From: Planctomycetaceae bacterium
GTDB taxonomy: Bacteria > Planctomycetota > Planctomycetia > Pirellulales > Pirellulaceae
Direction of reading: 5' to 3'
Length of the DNA stretch: 53,688 nucleotides
Assembly: GCA_024642205.1 (NCBI GenBank)
Contig: JAHEBQ010000043.1
Span: 1 to 53,688, forward strand
Positions within the stretch are counted from its first letter, which is position 1. The number at the start of each line of letters is the position of its first letter. The position numbers and the translations under genes are program-made. Below, piece after piece: positions 44,838 through 53,688 of this stretch. Under the pieces are notes generated by a model. That model was not told the DNA's origin. It saw only the letters and a program-made list of their open reading frames with translations, and made no database searches.

Positions 44838-46070
44838 CTAACGGTTGTTTGCCTCTTTTTTCGCATACATTTGCGATTCGGTTTGCAGTTCTGCCAGTTT
44901 CGATTCCAGCCACTGGCGAATGCTCAACATCAAGGGGTCGGTTTCGGCGGAACGATCGCGCTTGACCGGGACTTCGATTGCTTCGCCAACGTCAATGATG
45001 ACTTTAAGTTGTCCGTGGATTCGACATTTGCCGTTCAGGTCTTCCTCAAATTTTTCCAGGGTTTCGAGCAATCGATCCACTGATGGAAACTCAGTAACGT
45101 ATTTTTCCGGGTAACAATCGATTTGCTGGGCCAGGTAGGTCTGTTCCAGATGTTGCCAACGGCGGGCACGTTCCGTCGCATCAACTTCGTCGCGACTCAT
45201 TTCCGGAAAGATCTTCATTCGCAAGTTCTTGACCCGGGACTGAATACCGCCCTGTTGTTCAGATCCCAGCCATTCGTTTTCCAGTGGGCAGAGTAACCGG
45301 TTTACCATGTTGGTTTGTCGTTGGCGAAGCGTGGTTCCTGGCGTCGATTGCTGGTCGTATTCCAATTCCTTTAACGTTAACAGCGCAGTTCCGACTTTTA
45401 CGATCCGGTCGATCAGAGGAATCGACGGATTGGGTATCCAACTCAACTGAGTTTCAAGTTCCGTTAGAACTTCGTTTCCGGTTTCCTCGATATCACCCTT
45501 GTAAAGATATTTGATTCCGATTGGATGCACGACAACTTTGCCCCCGTCTTTGGCTCGGCGCTTGGCGGCGGTTCGCGCGATGAAGGCCGGCCCTTCCATC
45601 AGCGCCATCAAACGATCGTTGGTTCGACTGGTTGAGCCGGCTGGAAAAATCAGTAATGGACGCTCCGCCTTTGTCAGCACTTCGATCGCGTAATCGACAG
45701 CCGCCCGATCCAATCCTTCACGGTTAACGCTGAACGCCCCCATCAAGCGAACCATGAACGTGGAAAACCTGGATTGATTGAACAGGTGCCAACTGGCCAT
45801 GGTGTACAGCGATACCGGTGTTTCGCGGCAAAGATAATACATCGCGACCGGATCAGCGGTTCTTGGGTGATTCGGCGTGAGCATGATCCCGTGTCCAGCT
45901 TTGATCGAGTCGCGCAGCCGGTCAACATTTCTGCATTCGTGATCAACAACGCCATACTCCCTCCGCAACAGCACCTGGAACATTCCAAGTTTGGTCAAAA
46001 TCCGCTGGGGCCAATACCAGGTGATCGGGGGAGTAAATCGGTACGGTTTTTCGATAAGAATGTTCTGCAT
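44838..46070 (-). CDS. PlsC-domain acyltransferase, long form
   Basis: 410 residues, ATG 46070. The first 230 residues hold a PlsC-type acyltransferase domain: LTPNHPRTADPVAMYYL as the catalytic NHxxxxD, FSVNREGLDR, LLIFPAGSTSRTND as the phosphate-binding block, and VVVHPIGIKYLYKG. The C-terminal 170 residues have no clear family; they are helical and charged (EMSRDEVDATERARRWQHLE; SVDRLLETLEKFEEDLNGKC) and contain a short beta segment, HGQLKVIIDVGEAIEVP. Total length is about twice that of plain PlsC. The acyl acceptor is unknown; a membrane-lipid role is likely. It is convergent with the sulfatase. Confidence 0.85.
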   Translation of the reverse strand: MQNILIEKPYRFTPPITWYWPQRILTKLGMFQVLLRREYGVVDHECRNVDRLRDSIKAGHGIMLTPNHPRTADPVAMYYLCRETPVSLYTMASWHLFNQSRFSTFMVRLMGAFSVNREGLDRAAVDYAIEVLTKAERPLLIFPAGSTSRTNDRLMALMEGPAFIARTAAKRRAKDGGKVVVHPIGIKYLYKGDIEETGNEVLTELETQLSWIPNPSIPLIDRIVKVGTALLTLKELEYDQQSTPGTTLRQRQTNMVNRLLCPLENEWLGSEQQGGIQSRVKNLRMKIFPEMSRDEVDATERARRWQHLEQTYLAQQIDCYPEKYVTEFPSVDRLLETLEKFEEDLNGKCRIHGQLKVIIDVGEAIEVPVKRDRSAETDPLMLSIRQWLESKLAELQTESQMYAKKEANNR

Positions 46071-46333
46071 GTTGGGCTTTGCGGTTCATCGGCTGTTAAG
46101 CTTCGTACAAACCAAGTTAATGGTCGTTGGCGAAACCGGGTTTTGAGTAGTTCTAATTTGAAAACAAGTTGCCTGGGAACTTGAGATGATTGATATTTTT
46201 CCAGATACTGTTGACCTACGGAAGATGAAAACGGGAATGCAGAATCTCGAACCGGGATTCCGATCGACGTGATACAAGATGTTGTCGATTGATTCCCCGG
46301 ATGTCAGTAACCATTTTTACCGGGAGCAAGGCG

Positions 46334-47425
46334 ATGAAGTACTTTTCCATGCAGTGTTTGCTGGGCGTTATGATCGCCCTGGCGATCGGATTGAATTGTA
46401 ATCGGTCGGAGGCTGCCGATGACGTCAAATTGACATCGGCTGGGCCGATCGCGTTTGGCCCCGGGGGATTGCTGCTGGTTAGCGATCCGATGCAGGCCAC
46501 GATCTATGCCATCGAGACGGGTGACACAAAGGGAACGGTTGAAGGCGTGAACATTGACGTTGAGGATGTCCGCGGCAAAGTCGCATCCCTGATGGGGGCG
46601 AAGTCCGACGACGTTCGGATCAATGACTTGGCGATTAATCCAGTCAACGGAACCGTCTACCTGTCTGTGTCACGTGGTAGTGGCACGGCCGAAATCTCGA
46701 CAATTCTGACAATCGATCCAAAATCAAATTCGTTCAACGAGTTTGATTTCGCCGGAAAAAAATCCACCAGGACGATCCTGCCAAATGCCGCTGAAAGTAA
46801 ACAGGCACGTGGCGTTAATCAGCGATTGGAAGCGATTACCGATATGGCATTCGTCGATGGTCAGGTTTTTGTGGCCGGGCTCTCGAACGAAGAGTTTGCT
46901 TCAAACTTGCGGGCCATCTCCTATCCATTCAACAATACCGACAGCGGTAGCAGCATTGAAATCTACCATGGTGCTCACGGCAAATTTGAAACTCGGTCTC
47001 CGATTCGAACCTTTGCAGCGATGACCGTTGATGACGAAGTCAACCTGTTGGCTGCCTACACATGCACGCCGCTGGTCCGGATTCCCGTCGGACAACTTCA
47101 ACCCGAGACCAAGGTCAAGGGGACGACGATCGCGGAATTGGGAAACCGAAATCGACCACTGGATATGGTCGTTTACAAGAAAGACAAGAAAGACTACGCA
47201 CTGATGGCCAACAGCGCGCGTGGTGTAATGAAGATTGATCTTTCCAATGCGGGAACGCAAGCCGCGATCACGACGAAAATTGATGGAACCGAGGGCCTGC
47301 CCTACGAGACCATCAAGGATTTGACGGGTGTCATGCAATTGGACGGGCTCAGCCCGACCCAGGGTGTTGTCCTGATTCGCGATGAAAGTGGAAAAGAACA
47401 CTTGAAAACTATCATCCTTCCATGA
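46334..47425 (+). CDS. exported beta-propeller-like protein, unknown function
   Basis: About 363 residues from ATG 46334 (MKYFSMQCLLGVMIALAIGL), with GGGAG nine bases upstream; signal peptide cleaves near SEAADD. The mature protein shows repeated propeller-like strands: LTSAGPIAFGPGGLLLVSDP, TIYAIETGD, INDLAINPVNGTVYLSVSRG, ILTIDPKSNSF, ITDMAFVDGQVFVAGLSNEE, FAAMTVDDEVNLLAAYTCTP, LDMVVYKKDKKDYALMANSA. This resembles NHL/YncE-type or SMP30-like sugar-binding propellers but no named domain is secure. Its stop overlaps the next start as ATGA, so the two exported proteins are probably made together and may act together. Confidence 0.7.
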   Translation: MKYFSMQCLLGVMIALAIGLNCNRSEAADDVKLTSAGPIAFGPGGLLLVSDPMQATIYAIETGDTKGTVEGVNIDVEDVRGKVASLMGAKSDDVRINDLAINPVNGTVYLSVSRGSGTAEISTILTIDPKSNSFNEFDFAGKKSTRTILPNAAESKQARGVNQRLEAITDMAFVDGQVFVAGLSNEEFASNLRAISYPFNNTDSGSSIEIYHGAHGKFETRSPIRTFAAMTVDDEVNLLAAYTCTPLVRIPVGQLQPETKVKGTTIAELGNRNRPLDMVVYKKDKKDYALMANSARGVMKIDLSNAGTQAAITTKIDGTEGLPYETIKDLTGVMQLDGLSPTQGVVLIRDESGKEHLKTIILP

Positions 47426-48606
47426 TGGAATTGAAACAGATGACGCCCATGACGCGAATCGCAGTCCTGAATTTGCGGCCGGCAACTCGCAGCGTTTCTG
47501 CATTTCAGATTTGCATGCTGGTGTTGGTTGCCTGTTTGAATCAAATGTGTCCGCGGGTATCTGGCCAAGTATCATCTTCTGGGAACAGGATTCAGGCTGT
47601 GGTCGAGGCGCGTGCCGATGGCAACTGTTTCGTCGTCCAGAACCTGCAGGATCCGTCGGCGGCCAGGGTTCGGGTGTGGCACTCCGATTCCAACATTGAA
47701 ACCAGTCCGTCGATCCTGGGAGCCAGCTCCGTTGACAGTGGCGAGTTGGTGTTTACTCCGCGGTTTCCGGTCCAGCTGGGTGCCGAGTACGTGATACTTG
47801 TCCAGCCGGATCCGGATGCGGAACCGCGCTCTTTCCGAATTGTGATCCCGGGGGAATCCGAACTGAGGACGGAAGTCGTCAATTTTTTTCCTTCTGCAGA
47901 CCAGTTACCTGAAAACACGCTCAGATTCTATGTCCAATTTTCCGCCCCGATGCAAAAGGGCGACATTTATCGCTACATCCGATTGAAAGAAGTCGGCGGT
48001 AAGGACGTTGAGCTTCCGTTTCTCGAAATTGAACAGGAGTTCTGGAGCCGTGATTCAAAACGGCTAACGCTGCTCCTTGACCCCGGACGAATCAAACGGG
48101 GCCTGAAACCCCGCGAAGAGATGGGGCCTGTTCTGGCTGCGGGAAAGACTTATGAACTGATTATTGATCAAAATTGGACGGATGCGAGCGGCCACGAGCT
48201 TGGAAAGGAGTTTGCGAAACGGTTTCAGGTCATCGCGGAAGACCACACACAGCCCGATCCAGCAACCTGGAAAATCGCGGTGCCGACGGTCGGTTCTCGC
48301 GAGCCGCTGCAGATTCTGTTTCCCGGCCCACTCGATCACGCCATGCTGTTTCTCGCGATCAATGTTGTCGATTCCGGGTCGAACGATGTCATGGGCGTGG
48401 TAACCGTTTCCGAACAGGAAAAGAAATGGAGCTTGTTGCCCATCCAGAATTGGAAACCGGGGTCGTACAAGATCAGTGTGAGCAAGGACTTGGAAGACAA
48501 TTCAGGAAACAGCATCGGTCGTCCGTTCGACGTTGATTTGTTCGAAAAGACGGAATCGCCGGAATCGACGCCAATGGTCGAGCTTGAGTTTGAAATCCCG
48601 AAATAG
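47422..48606 (+). CDS. exported protein with Ig-like/SbsA-type domains
   Basis: 394 residues, ATG 47422 overlapping the stop of the previous gene (ATGA). A long hydrophobic N-terminal stretch (about 28-48, AFQICMLVLVACLNQM) is a signal peptide or anchor. The mature part reads as beta-sandwich repeats: VRVWHSDSNIETSPS, SGELVFTPRFPVQLGAEYVI, NTLRFYVQFSAPMQKGDIYR (as in bacterial Ig-like Big_5/SbsA domains that bear FSxPM), KRLTLLLDPGRIKRGLKP, AGKTYELIIDQNWTDASG and a second half with QILFPGPLDHAML. It likely sits in the periplasm or envelope next to the propeller protein. Function unknown. Confidence 0.68.
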   Translation: MMELKQMTPMTRIAVLNLRPATRSVSAFQICMLVLVACLNQMCPRVSGQVSSSGNRIQAVVEARADGNCFVVQNLQDPSAARVRVWHSDSNIETSPSILGASSVDSGELVFTPRFPVQLGAEYVILVQPDPDAEPRSFRIVIPGESELRTEVVNFFPSADQLPENTLRFYVQFSAPMQKGDIYRYIRLKEVGGKDVELPFLEIEQEFWSRDSKRLTLLLDPGRIKRGLKPREEMGPVLAAGKTYELIIDQNWTDASGHELGKEFAKRFQVIAEDHTQPDPATWKIAVPTVGSREPLQILFPGPLDHAMLFLAINVVDSGSNDVMGVVTVSEQEKKWSLLPIQNWKPGSYKISVSKDLEDNSGNSIGRPFDVDLFEKTESPESTPMVELEFEIPK

Positions 48607-48777
48607 CCGAAGCCATCCGCCCGGGGCGATCGTGAATCCGGATTCGCTGTTCGAGCGTTGCCCATGAATGCAGGCTTGGCAGGATCCGGTAGTCCCGGAT
48701 TGGACTCCTTCGATCACGAACTGCGATGGAAGCTCGGGTCGTCGACCATGCGCCAATCGGAGACGGGCCGCCAGATG

Positions 48778-50205
48778 TCATGTGACGACCGGGCTCTCTT
48801 TCGAGTTTTTCGCCCGTTCACACAGCAAATAAAAGTCGCTTGTCACATCTTCATCCGTCAGCTGAAGCTGTGCGCATGAAATGTACTGGAATTCTTCTTC
48901 ATGGCGCAGGAATGCGTCAACAACTTCTGGATCGAATTGAGAACCCGACCCGGAAAGGATGATCGACTTGCTTTCGAGGTGACCCATCGGCTCTTTGTAG
49001 GGGCGTTTGGAAGTCAGGGCGTCATAGACGTCCGCGACAGCCACGATCCGTGCAACCAGCGGAATCTCGGATTCGGCCAGGCCATGCGGATAACCTTTAC
49101 CGTCCCAACGCTCATGATGGTAGTAGGCCACTTGTTTCGCAGTATGCATGAACAGGTTGTTGCCCAGTCGGCTTTGGATGGCTTCGAGGCACTCGCCGCC
49201 AATCAACGTGTGAAGCTCCATGACTTCACGTTCTTCTTTCGAGAGGCGCCCGGGTTTGAGCAGAATCGAATCAGGAATTCCGACTTTTCCGATATCGTGC
49301 AATGAGGATGCGAGGCCGAGGTTGTGTACCCATTCCTGATCGAGCTCGGGGATTCGCTGCGAAAGGTCGGTGGCAAGAATCGTTACGTAGGATCGAATTC
49401 GCTCCAGGTGCTCGCCGGTATCGTTGTCGCGTGATTCCGCCAGTTTGGCCAGACCGAAGATCACCGCATTTTGTGTCCTCACTAATTCCTGCTCACGCTG
49501 AGAAACCTGTTGCTCCAATCCCTGGTTCTTGATTTCGACATCGGTGGACATCCGGTTCAGGATCACGGCAATCAAACACGTGCAAACCAGCCCCATCAAC
49601 AATGTCATCGCGAACGCGAATTGTTTGGCATATTTGATCAGACTCGACATGTCGGCCATCGATGTTTTCGTCGGTTGACCGATCAGCAGAATGGAATTGA
49701 GCTGCGGGAGGAATTCCCCACTGGCAAAGTGCTCACTATGATCCAGAACCACGCGACCGTCGAAGTGGCGTAAACCGGGTTGACTCGAAACAGATTCGAG
49801 GAGAGGTATTCTCAGGTTCGAATTTCTGGCCAGCGGTTTCAGCATGACCTTGTCAAAACTGCTGATCAATTTTGGCGATGCGGCCGGGTTCTGAAACAGA
49901 GTCTTGCCCGATTGGGCGTTGATGATGCATGCAAATCCATCATTGGGGATCTGGATTCGTGACAGGATGCTTTGAAGTTTGTCGTGGTCTGGCTCGTTGT
50001 CGCGGATCTCGCGAATTTCATCGGTTTCAATCGCGCCGACAATTTGCTGTGTCAAAACCCGGTTGTCACCGCAAGCTTGCCGTCCGACCGTTTCTTCGAT
50101 CTGATTCAGGAACCAGGAAAACATCATCATCACCGCGATCAAAAGGAGCGCAAGTTGAACCGATGAAATCAGGATGACGAATAACCATCCGGGTTTGTTT
50201 TTCAT
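48778..50205 (-). CDS. HD-GYP domain protein (cyclic-di-GMP phosphodiesterase-like)
   Basis: 475 residues, ATG 50205. Membrane helix about 8-32 (FVILISSVQLALLLIAVMMM), an extracytoplasmic sensor region to about 195, a second helix (about 192-215, FAFAMTLLMGLVCTCLIAVI), a coiled coil (KNQGLEQQVSQREQEL), then an HD-GYP domain: LASSLHDIGKVGIPDSIL with HD, ELHTLIGGECLEAI, YYHHERWDGKGYPHGL with the GYP, and ARIVAVADVYDALTSKRPYK. The family hydrolyses cyclic di-GMP to GMP, controlling motility or attachment. The sensor ligand is unknown. It is divergent from uvrA across 430 bases. Confidence 0.93.
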   Translation of the reverse strand: MKNKPGWLFVILISSVQLALLLIAVMMMFSWFLNQIEETVGRQACGDNRVLTQQIVGAIETDEIREIRDNEPDHDKLQSILSRIQIPNDGFACIINAQSGKTLFQNPAASPKLISSFDKVMLKPLARNSNLRIPLLESVSSQPGLRHFDGRVVLDHSEHFASGEFLPQLNSILLIGQPTKTSMADMSSLIKYAKQFAFAMTLLMGLVCTCLIAVILNRMSTDVEIKNQGLEQQVSQREQELVRTQNAVIFGLAKLAESRDNDTGEHLERIRSYVTILATDLSQRIPELDQEWVHNLGLASSLHDIGKVGIPDSILLKPGRLSKEEREVMELHTLIGGECLEAIQSRLGNNLFMHTAKQVAYYHHERWDGKGYPHGLAESEIPLVARIVAVADVYDALTSKRPYKEPMGHLESKSIILSGSGSQFDPEVVDAFLRHEEEFQYISCAQLQLTDEDVTSDFYLLCERAKNSKESPVVT

Positions 50206-50635
50206 TGGAGGTCCGCGAATTGAGTGTGTTAAAAGGTTAGGAAAAGTGGCGCAAACCGGCCTGAGTTAATGCACGTAACAGGAGAACACTAGGTCGAAGG
50301 TGAGACCCGGGTGAGGAAATTCTCTGAAAAGCCAGACATGGCAGGCCGGTCCCATCCAGATTGGTGGGTATCGGAACGGGAATTCCGATAAAACGGATGT
50401 AACCGTCACAAGTGGGCCGAACCTTCGTGGACGACGTTTGCGTGGATGAGTCAATTCGGGATTTTCACCATTTGACACGCTGGGTTTTGGATCAGCGACC
50501 AGTGAATTTGTCAAGACCAAACAGTCGGAAAAAACCGACAAACGTAACCTTGGGTTGGCGGTTGGGCAATTCGAATTCAGACCCTAGAATGAGTGGTTCG
50601 AATTTTAACGCTCAATTGGATCAGATCGTCGCCTT
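50206..50635. other. divergent intergenic region between HD-GYP gene and uvrA
   Basis: About 430 bases that should hold both promoters. I see no clear LexA-type SOS box, no tRNA and no coding signal; the 91- and 105-codon frames overlap each other on opposite strands or run into uvrA. Confidence 0.45.
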
Positions 50636-53600
50636 ATGCCTTCTTCGGATATCGTCGTCAAAGGTGCTCGCGAACATAACCTTCGTGACGTCAATCTTGT
50701 ACTCCCTCGGAACCAGCTTATCTGTCTGACGGGTGTCAGCGGCAGTGGCAAGAGTTCGTTTGCGTTCGATACCGTGTTTGCAGAAGGACAACGTCGCTAT
50801 GTCGAAAGCCTTTCAAGTTTCGCAAGGCAGTTTCTTGGTCAAATGCCCAAGCCGGATGTCGATTTGATTTCGGGATTGAGCCCGTCGATTTCCATCTCGC
50901 AGAAATCTTCGGGAAGTAATCCGCGGAGTACCGTCGGAACGATAACCGAGATTTACGATTTCCTGAGGATTCTCTACGCACGGGTTGGCCAGGGATACTG
51001 TCCGAAGTGCGACCAGCCCATTTCGGCTCAAACGAGAGATCAGATCATTGGAAGCATCCTGCAGATGAACGCGGGATCCAAATACATCGTCCTGGCACCC
51101 GTGGTGCGTGGGCAAAAGGGTGAACACCGGGACCTGTTTAGCGATTTGCTGAAAAAGGGATTTGTTCGCGCCAGGGTCGATGGAGAGATCGTTTCACTCA
51201 GCTCGGAAATCAATCTCGATCGCACCAAACGTCACCATGTCGACGTTGTCATCGATCGGATTACCGCCAAGTCGGGGATTCGCTCGCGATTGGCGGAAGC
51301 GGTCGAAACAGCTCTCAAGATCGGGAAGGGTACCCTGGTCATTGCAAGGGACGACGATGGCACGATGGCACCCTCGAATCCCGAAGCGCCGACCAATCCG
51401 GACGCGGATCCGGATGACTCCAGAAAACCTCGGGCGACGCGTCGCCAGGCGGTCGAGGGGGATCGTGTCTATTCCGCTGAATATGCCTGTTCCGCTTGCG
51501 GAATCAGCTTTTCACCGCCAACACCCCAGATGTTCAGCTTTAACAGCCCGCAGGGCATGTGTCCCAGTTGCGACGGACTCGGAGAAGTCTTCACTTTCGA
51601 ACGTGACAAACTGGTGACCGATACGGAGAAATCTTTTCAACAGGGTTGCTTCGAACTTTTGGGAAAATGGAAAGATCTGGGGCGCTGGCGATGTCACATC
51701 TATCAAGGGGTTGCCGACACGATTGAGCGGGAGAGAGGGCTTGAACCGGGTACGATGTTGGAGACCGCCTGGGAAGACCTGACCGAGGAGCAGCAGGACA
51801 TCTGGCTTTACGGTACCGGCGATCTGCACATCACGTATACCTGGCGTGGCGGAAGTTCGCCGATGAAATACGGTGGCAAGTTTGCAGGGGTCGTCTCGGA
51901 GCTGGACGAAAAATACCGGAACACCAACGGCGCGTCCCGAATTCGCAAGCTCGAAGAATACATGGCGGAAGTACATTGTATCGAATGCGAAGGAGATCGA
52001 CTCAACCAACAGGCACGCCATTTCCGGTTGGAGTCGGCCAGCCCCCGGTTTTCGACCAAGCCGAGTTTGTCTCTCCCCGAAGTTTGTGAGCTATCCATTG
52101 CGGCTGCCCATGAATTTTTCTCCGGATTGGTGCTGGACGAGACGAAACAGTTTGTGGCGACCGAACCACTCAAGGAAATCCGCAATCGACTTGGCTTCCT
52201 GCTCAATGTGGGACTGGAATACTTGATGTTGAATCGGACGGCGCCGACGCTTTCGGGAGGTGAGAGTCAGCGGATTCGTCTGGCCGGGCAAATTGGCGCG
52301 GGCCTCGTGGGCGTCCTTTATATTCTCGATGAGCCTTCCATTGGACTCCACCCGCGCGACAACGACCGGTTGGTCAATACGCTTCAGCATCTACGCGACC
52401 TCGGGAATACCGTGGTTGTTGTGGAACATGATGAAGACACGATGCGGGCTGCCGACTACTTGATCGATTTCGGTCCCGGACCCGGAGTTCGGGGCGGCGA
52501 GGTGGTCGTCGAGGGCCATCCGTCTGAAATCATCAAGTGCAAGAAAAGTCTGACAGCCCGGTACCTTTCCGGTGATCTTGTCATCGAAATTCCCGAAACC
52601 CGACGCGCATTTGAAAAGGAACGGGTCCTTCGAATCAAAGGTGCCCGCCACAACAACCTGAAGGATATCGACGTCGAGATTCCATTGGGCAAGTTCGTCT
52701 GCATCACGGGTGTCAGCGGCAGCGGTAAAAGTTCACTCGTCAACGATATCATCAAGGAGGAGTTGCGCGAAATACTCAACGGCGGAATCAGCGAAGCAGG
52801 TGAATATGATTCCCTCGAGGGAGTTGAACAGATGGATAAAATGATCGCGATTGATCAATCACCGATCGGTCGTACTCCCCGCTCCAATCCCGGCACGTAC
52901 ATCAAGTTGTTTGATGAGATTCGAAGCCTTTACACGCAGCTCCCGGAAGCCAAGACACGCGGCTATTCGCCAGGGCGATTCAGCTTTAACGTCAAAGGGG
53001 GGCGTTGCGAGGCGTGTGAGGGCAACGGTTCGAACAAACTCGAAATGGACTTCCTGGCCGACGTTTGGGTTACTTGCCCGGTCTGCATGGGTCAACGGTT
53101 CAACCGCGAGACCTTGCAGGTCAAGTTTCGGGACAAGTCGATCGCCGAAGTGCTGGACATGGACATCCAGGAAGCGATGACGTTTTTCGAGAACATTCCG
53201 AAAGTCTTTACCAAACTCGAAACACTTCATGCGGTGGGTCTGGATTACTTGAAAATCGGGCAACCCTCCCCGACCCTCTCGGGCGGCGAAGCCCAGCGAA
53301 TCAAACTTGCCCGTGAACTGGTCAAGCGGAGCACGGGGAAAACAATTTACCTCCTGGACGAGCCGACGACCGGTTTGCATTTTGCGGATATCTCGTTGCT
53401 CCTGCAGGTGCTGCAAAATTTTGTCAACGCGGGCAATACGGTACTTGTCGTCGAACACAACCTCGACGTGATCAAGACGGCGGATTGGATTGTCGACATC
53501 GGTCCCGAGGGCGGTTCGGGAGGTGGACGCGTGGTTTGTGCCGGTACGCCGGAAGAGGTTGCGGCGTGTCCCCAATCGTATACCGGTCAGGCGCTCAAGC

Positions 53601-53688
53601 GGGCGTTGGGCGCGAAACCCGAAATCGTCAAGCCGTCAAAAACGGCCAGCCGGATCCCGGTTCAGGCGACCCACATCAAGGTTTGTGG
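50636..53688 (+). CDS. uvrA: excinuclease ABC subunit UvrA, 3' end outside window; apparent tandem form
   Basis: The frame from ATG 50636 ([20 protein letters not shown]) stays open to the window edge, 1017 codons. UvrA detects bulky DNA damage for nucleotide excision repair. Seen in order: Walker A1 [14 protein letters not shown] at residues 33-46; zinc module 1 CSACG...CPSCDG near 285-310; signature 1 [14 protein letters not shown] near 540; Walker [14 protein letters not shown]; Walker A2 [11 protein letters not shown] near 690; zinc module 2 CEACEGNG...CPVCMG near 795-820; signature 2 [15 protein letters not shown] near 882; and LDEPTTGLH. The usual end (YTGQALK, about residue 982) is followed by a linker and ATHIKV, matching the start of another UvrA copy, so a double-length protein is likely. 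Confidence 0.93.
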   Translation, partial: MPSSDIVVKGAREHNLRDVNLVLPRNQLICLTGVSGSGKSSFAFDTVFAEGQRRYVESLSSFARQFLGQMPKPDVDLISGLSPSISISQKSSGSNPRSTVGTITEIYDFLRILYARVGQGYCPKCDQPISAQTRDQIIGSILQMNAGSKYIVLAPVVRGQKGEHRDLFSDLLKKGFVRARVDGEIVSLSSEINLDRTKRHHVDVVIDRITAKSGIRSRLAEAVETALKIGKGTLVIARDDDGTMAPSNPEAPTNPDADPDDSRKPRATRRQAVEGDRVYSAEYACSACGISFSPPTPQMFSFNSPQGMCPSCDGLGEVFTFERDKLVTDTEKSFQQGCFELLGKWKDLGRWRCHIYQGVADTIERERGLEPGTMLETAWEDLTEEQQDIWLYGTGDLHITYTWRGGSSPMKYGGKFAGVVSELDEKYRNTNGASRIRKLEEYMAEVHCIECEGDRLNQQARHFRLESASPRFSTKPSLSLPEVCELSIAAAHEFFSGLVLDETKQFVATEPLKEIRNRLGFLLNVGLEYLMLNRTAPTLSGGESQRIRLAGQIGAGLVGVLYILDEPSIGLHPRDNDRLVNTLQHLRDLGNTVVVVEHDEDTMRAADYLIDFGPGPGVRGGEVVVEGHPSEIIKCKKSLTARYLSGDLVIEIPETRRAFEKERVLRIKGARHNNLKDIDVEIPLGKFVCITGVSGSGKSSLVNDIIKEELREILNGGISEAGEYDSLEGVEQMDKMIAIDQSPIGRTPRSNPGTYIKLFDEIRSLYTQLPEAKTRGYSPGRFSFNVKGGRCEACEGNGSNKLEMDFLADVWVTCPVCMGQRFNRETLQVKFRDKSIAEVLDMDIQEAMTFFENIPKVFTKLETLHAVGLDYLKIGQPSPTLSGGEAQRIKLARELVKRSTGKTIYLLDEPTTGLHFADISLLLQVLQNFVNAGNTVLVVEHNLDVIKTADWIVDIGPEGGSGGGRVVCAGTPEEVAACPQSYTGQALKRALGAKPEIVKPSKTASRIPVQATHIKVC

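Overview
This window looks like a chromosomal segment of a planctomycete (Planctomycetota, probably a Pirellulales-type lineage). The pointers are a DUF1559 pseudopilin-like gene, a YXWGXW-repeat protein, a DUF1080/ThuA hydrolase, a DUF6786 protein, sulfatases, LL-diaminopimelate aminotransferase, DUF2007 and zinc-ribbon membrane proteins, and what seems to be the first half of a tandem UvrA. Taxonomy is inferred from gene families; no rRNA, tRNA, CRISPR array or intact insertion sequence was seen. Base composition is moderate and even throughout, and genes lie loosely on both strands with many short intergenic gaps.

Layout. 1-985: 3'-truncated DUF1080+ThuA gene. 1.1-3.0 kb: a gene graveyard with a broken PhoD-like phosphatase and a sulfatase remnant. 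3.2-8.9 kb: a secreted YXWGXW protein with four 126-bp in-frame repeats, a DUF6786 protein with a small membrane protein, and a PfkB sugar kinase. 8.9-12.6 kb: housekeeping genes (zinc-ribbon membrane protein, rsmG, DUF2007 protein, cdsA, plsC). 12.7-25.9 kb: surface-polysaccharide genes (GT4, polysaccharide deacetylase, WecG/TagA transferase, second GT4, GT-B protein, GT8, GT-A-like protein, membrane GT2) interleaved with glutaminyl cyclase, a second DUF2007 protein, an aldo/keto reductase and a DUF1559 protein. 26-32.6 kb: dapL, CPBP protease, family-5 uracil-DNA glycosylase, Sm_multidrug-type membrane protein, M48 lipoprotein protease, pentapeptide-repeat protein. 33-40 kb: an exported unknown and the 2-oxoglutarate dehydrogenase complex in E1-E2-E3 order, with an intrinsic terminator between E2 and E3. 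40.8-50.2 kb: zinc-ribbon membrane protein, a candidate selenoprotein of the ArsC family, DUF1579, a sulfatase, a PlsC-like acyltransferase, two coupled exported unknowns and an HD-GYP protein. 50.6 kb to the end: uvrA, running off the window.

The most notable item is the short ArsC-family gene at 41991-42338 (minus). Its reading frame extends upstream through one TGA that falls exactly on the first position of the CxxC redox motif, giving U-T-S-C. Hairpins lie directly downstream, one of which meets the loose bacterial SECIS rules. A calling pipeline that reads TGA as stop would truncate or miss this gene. Second are the tandem-UvrA signal at the right edge and the decayed phosphatase/sulfatase pair at the left.
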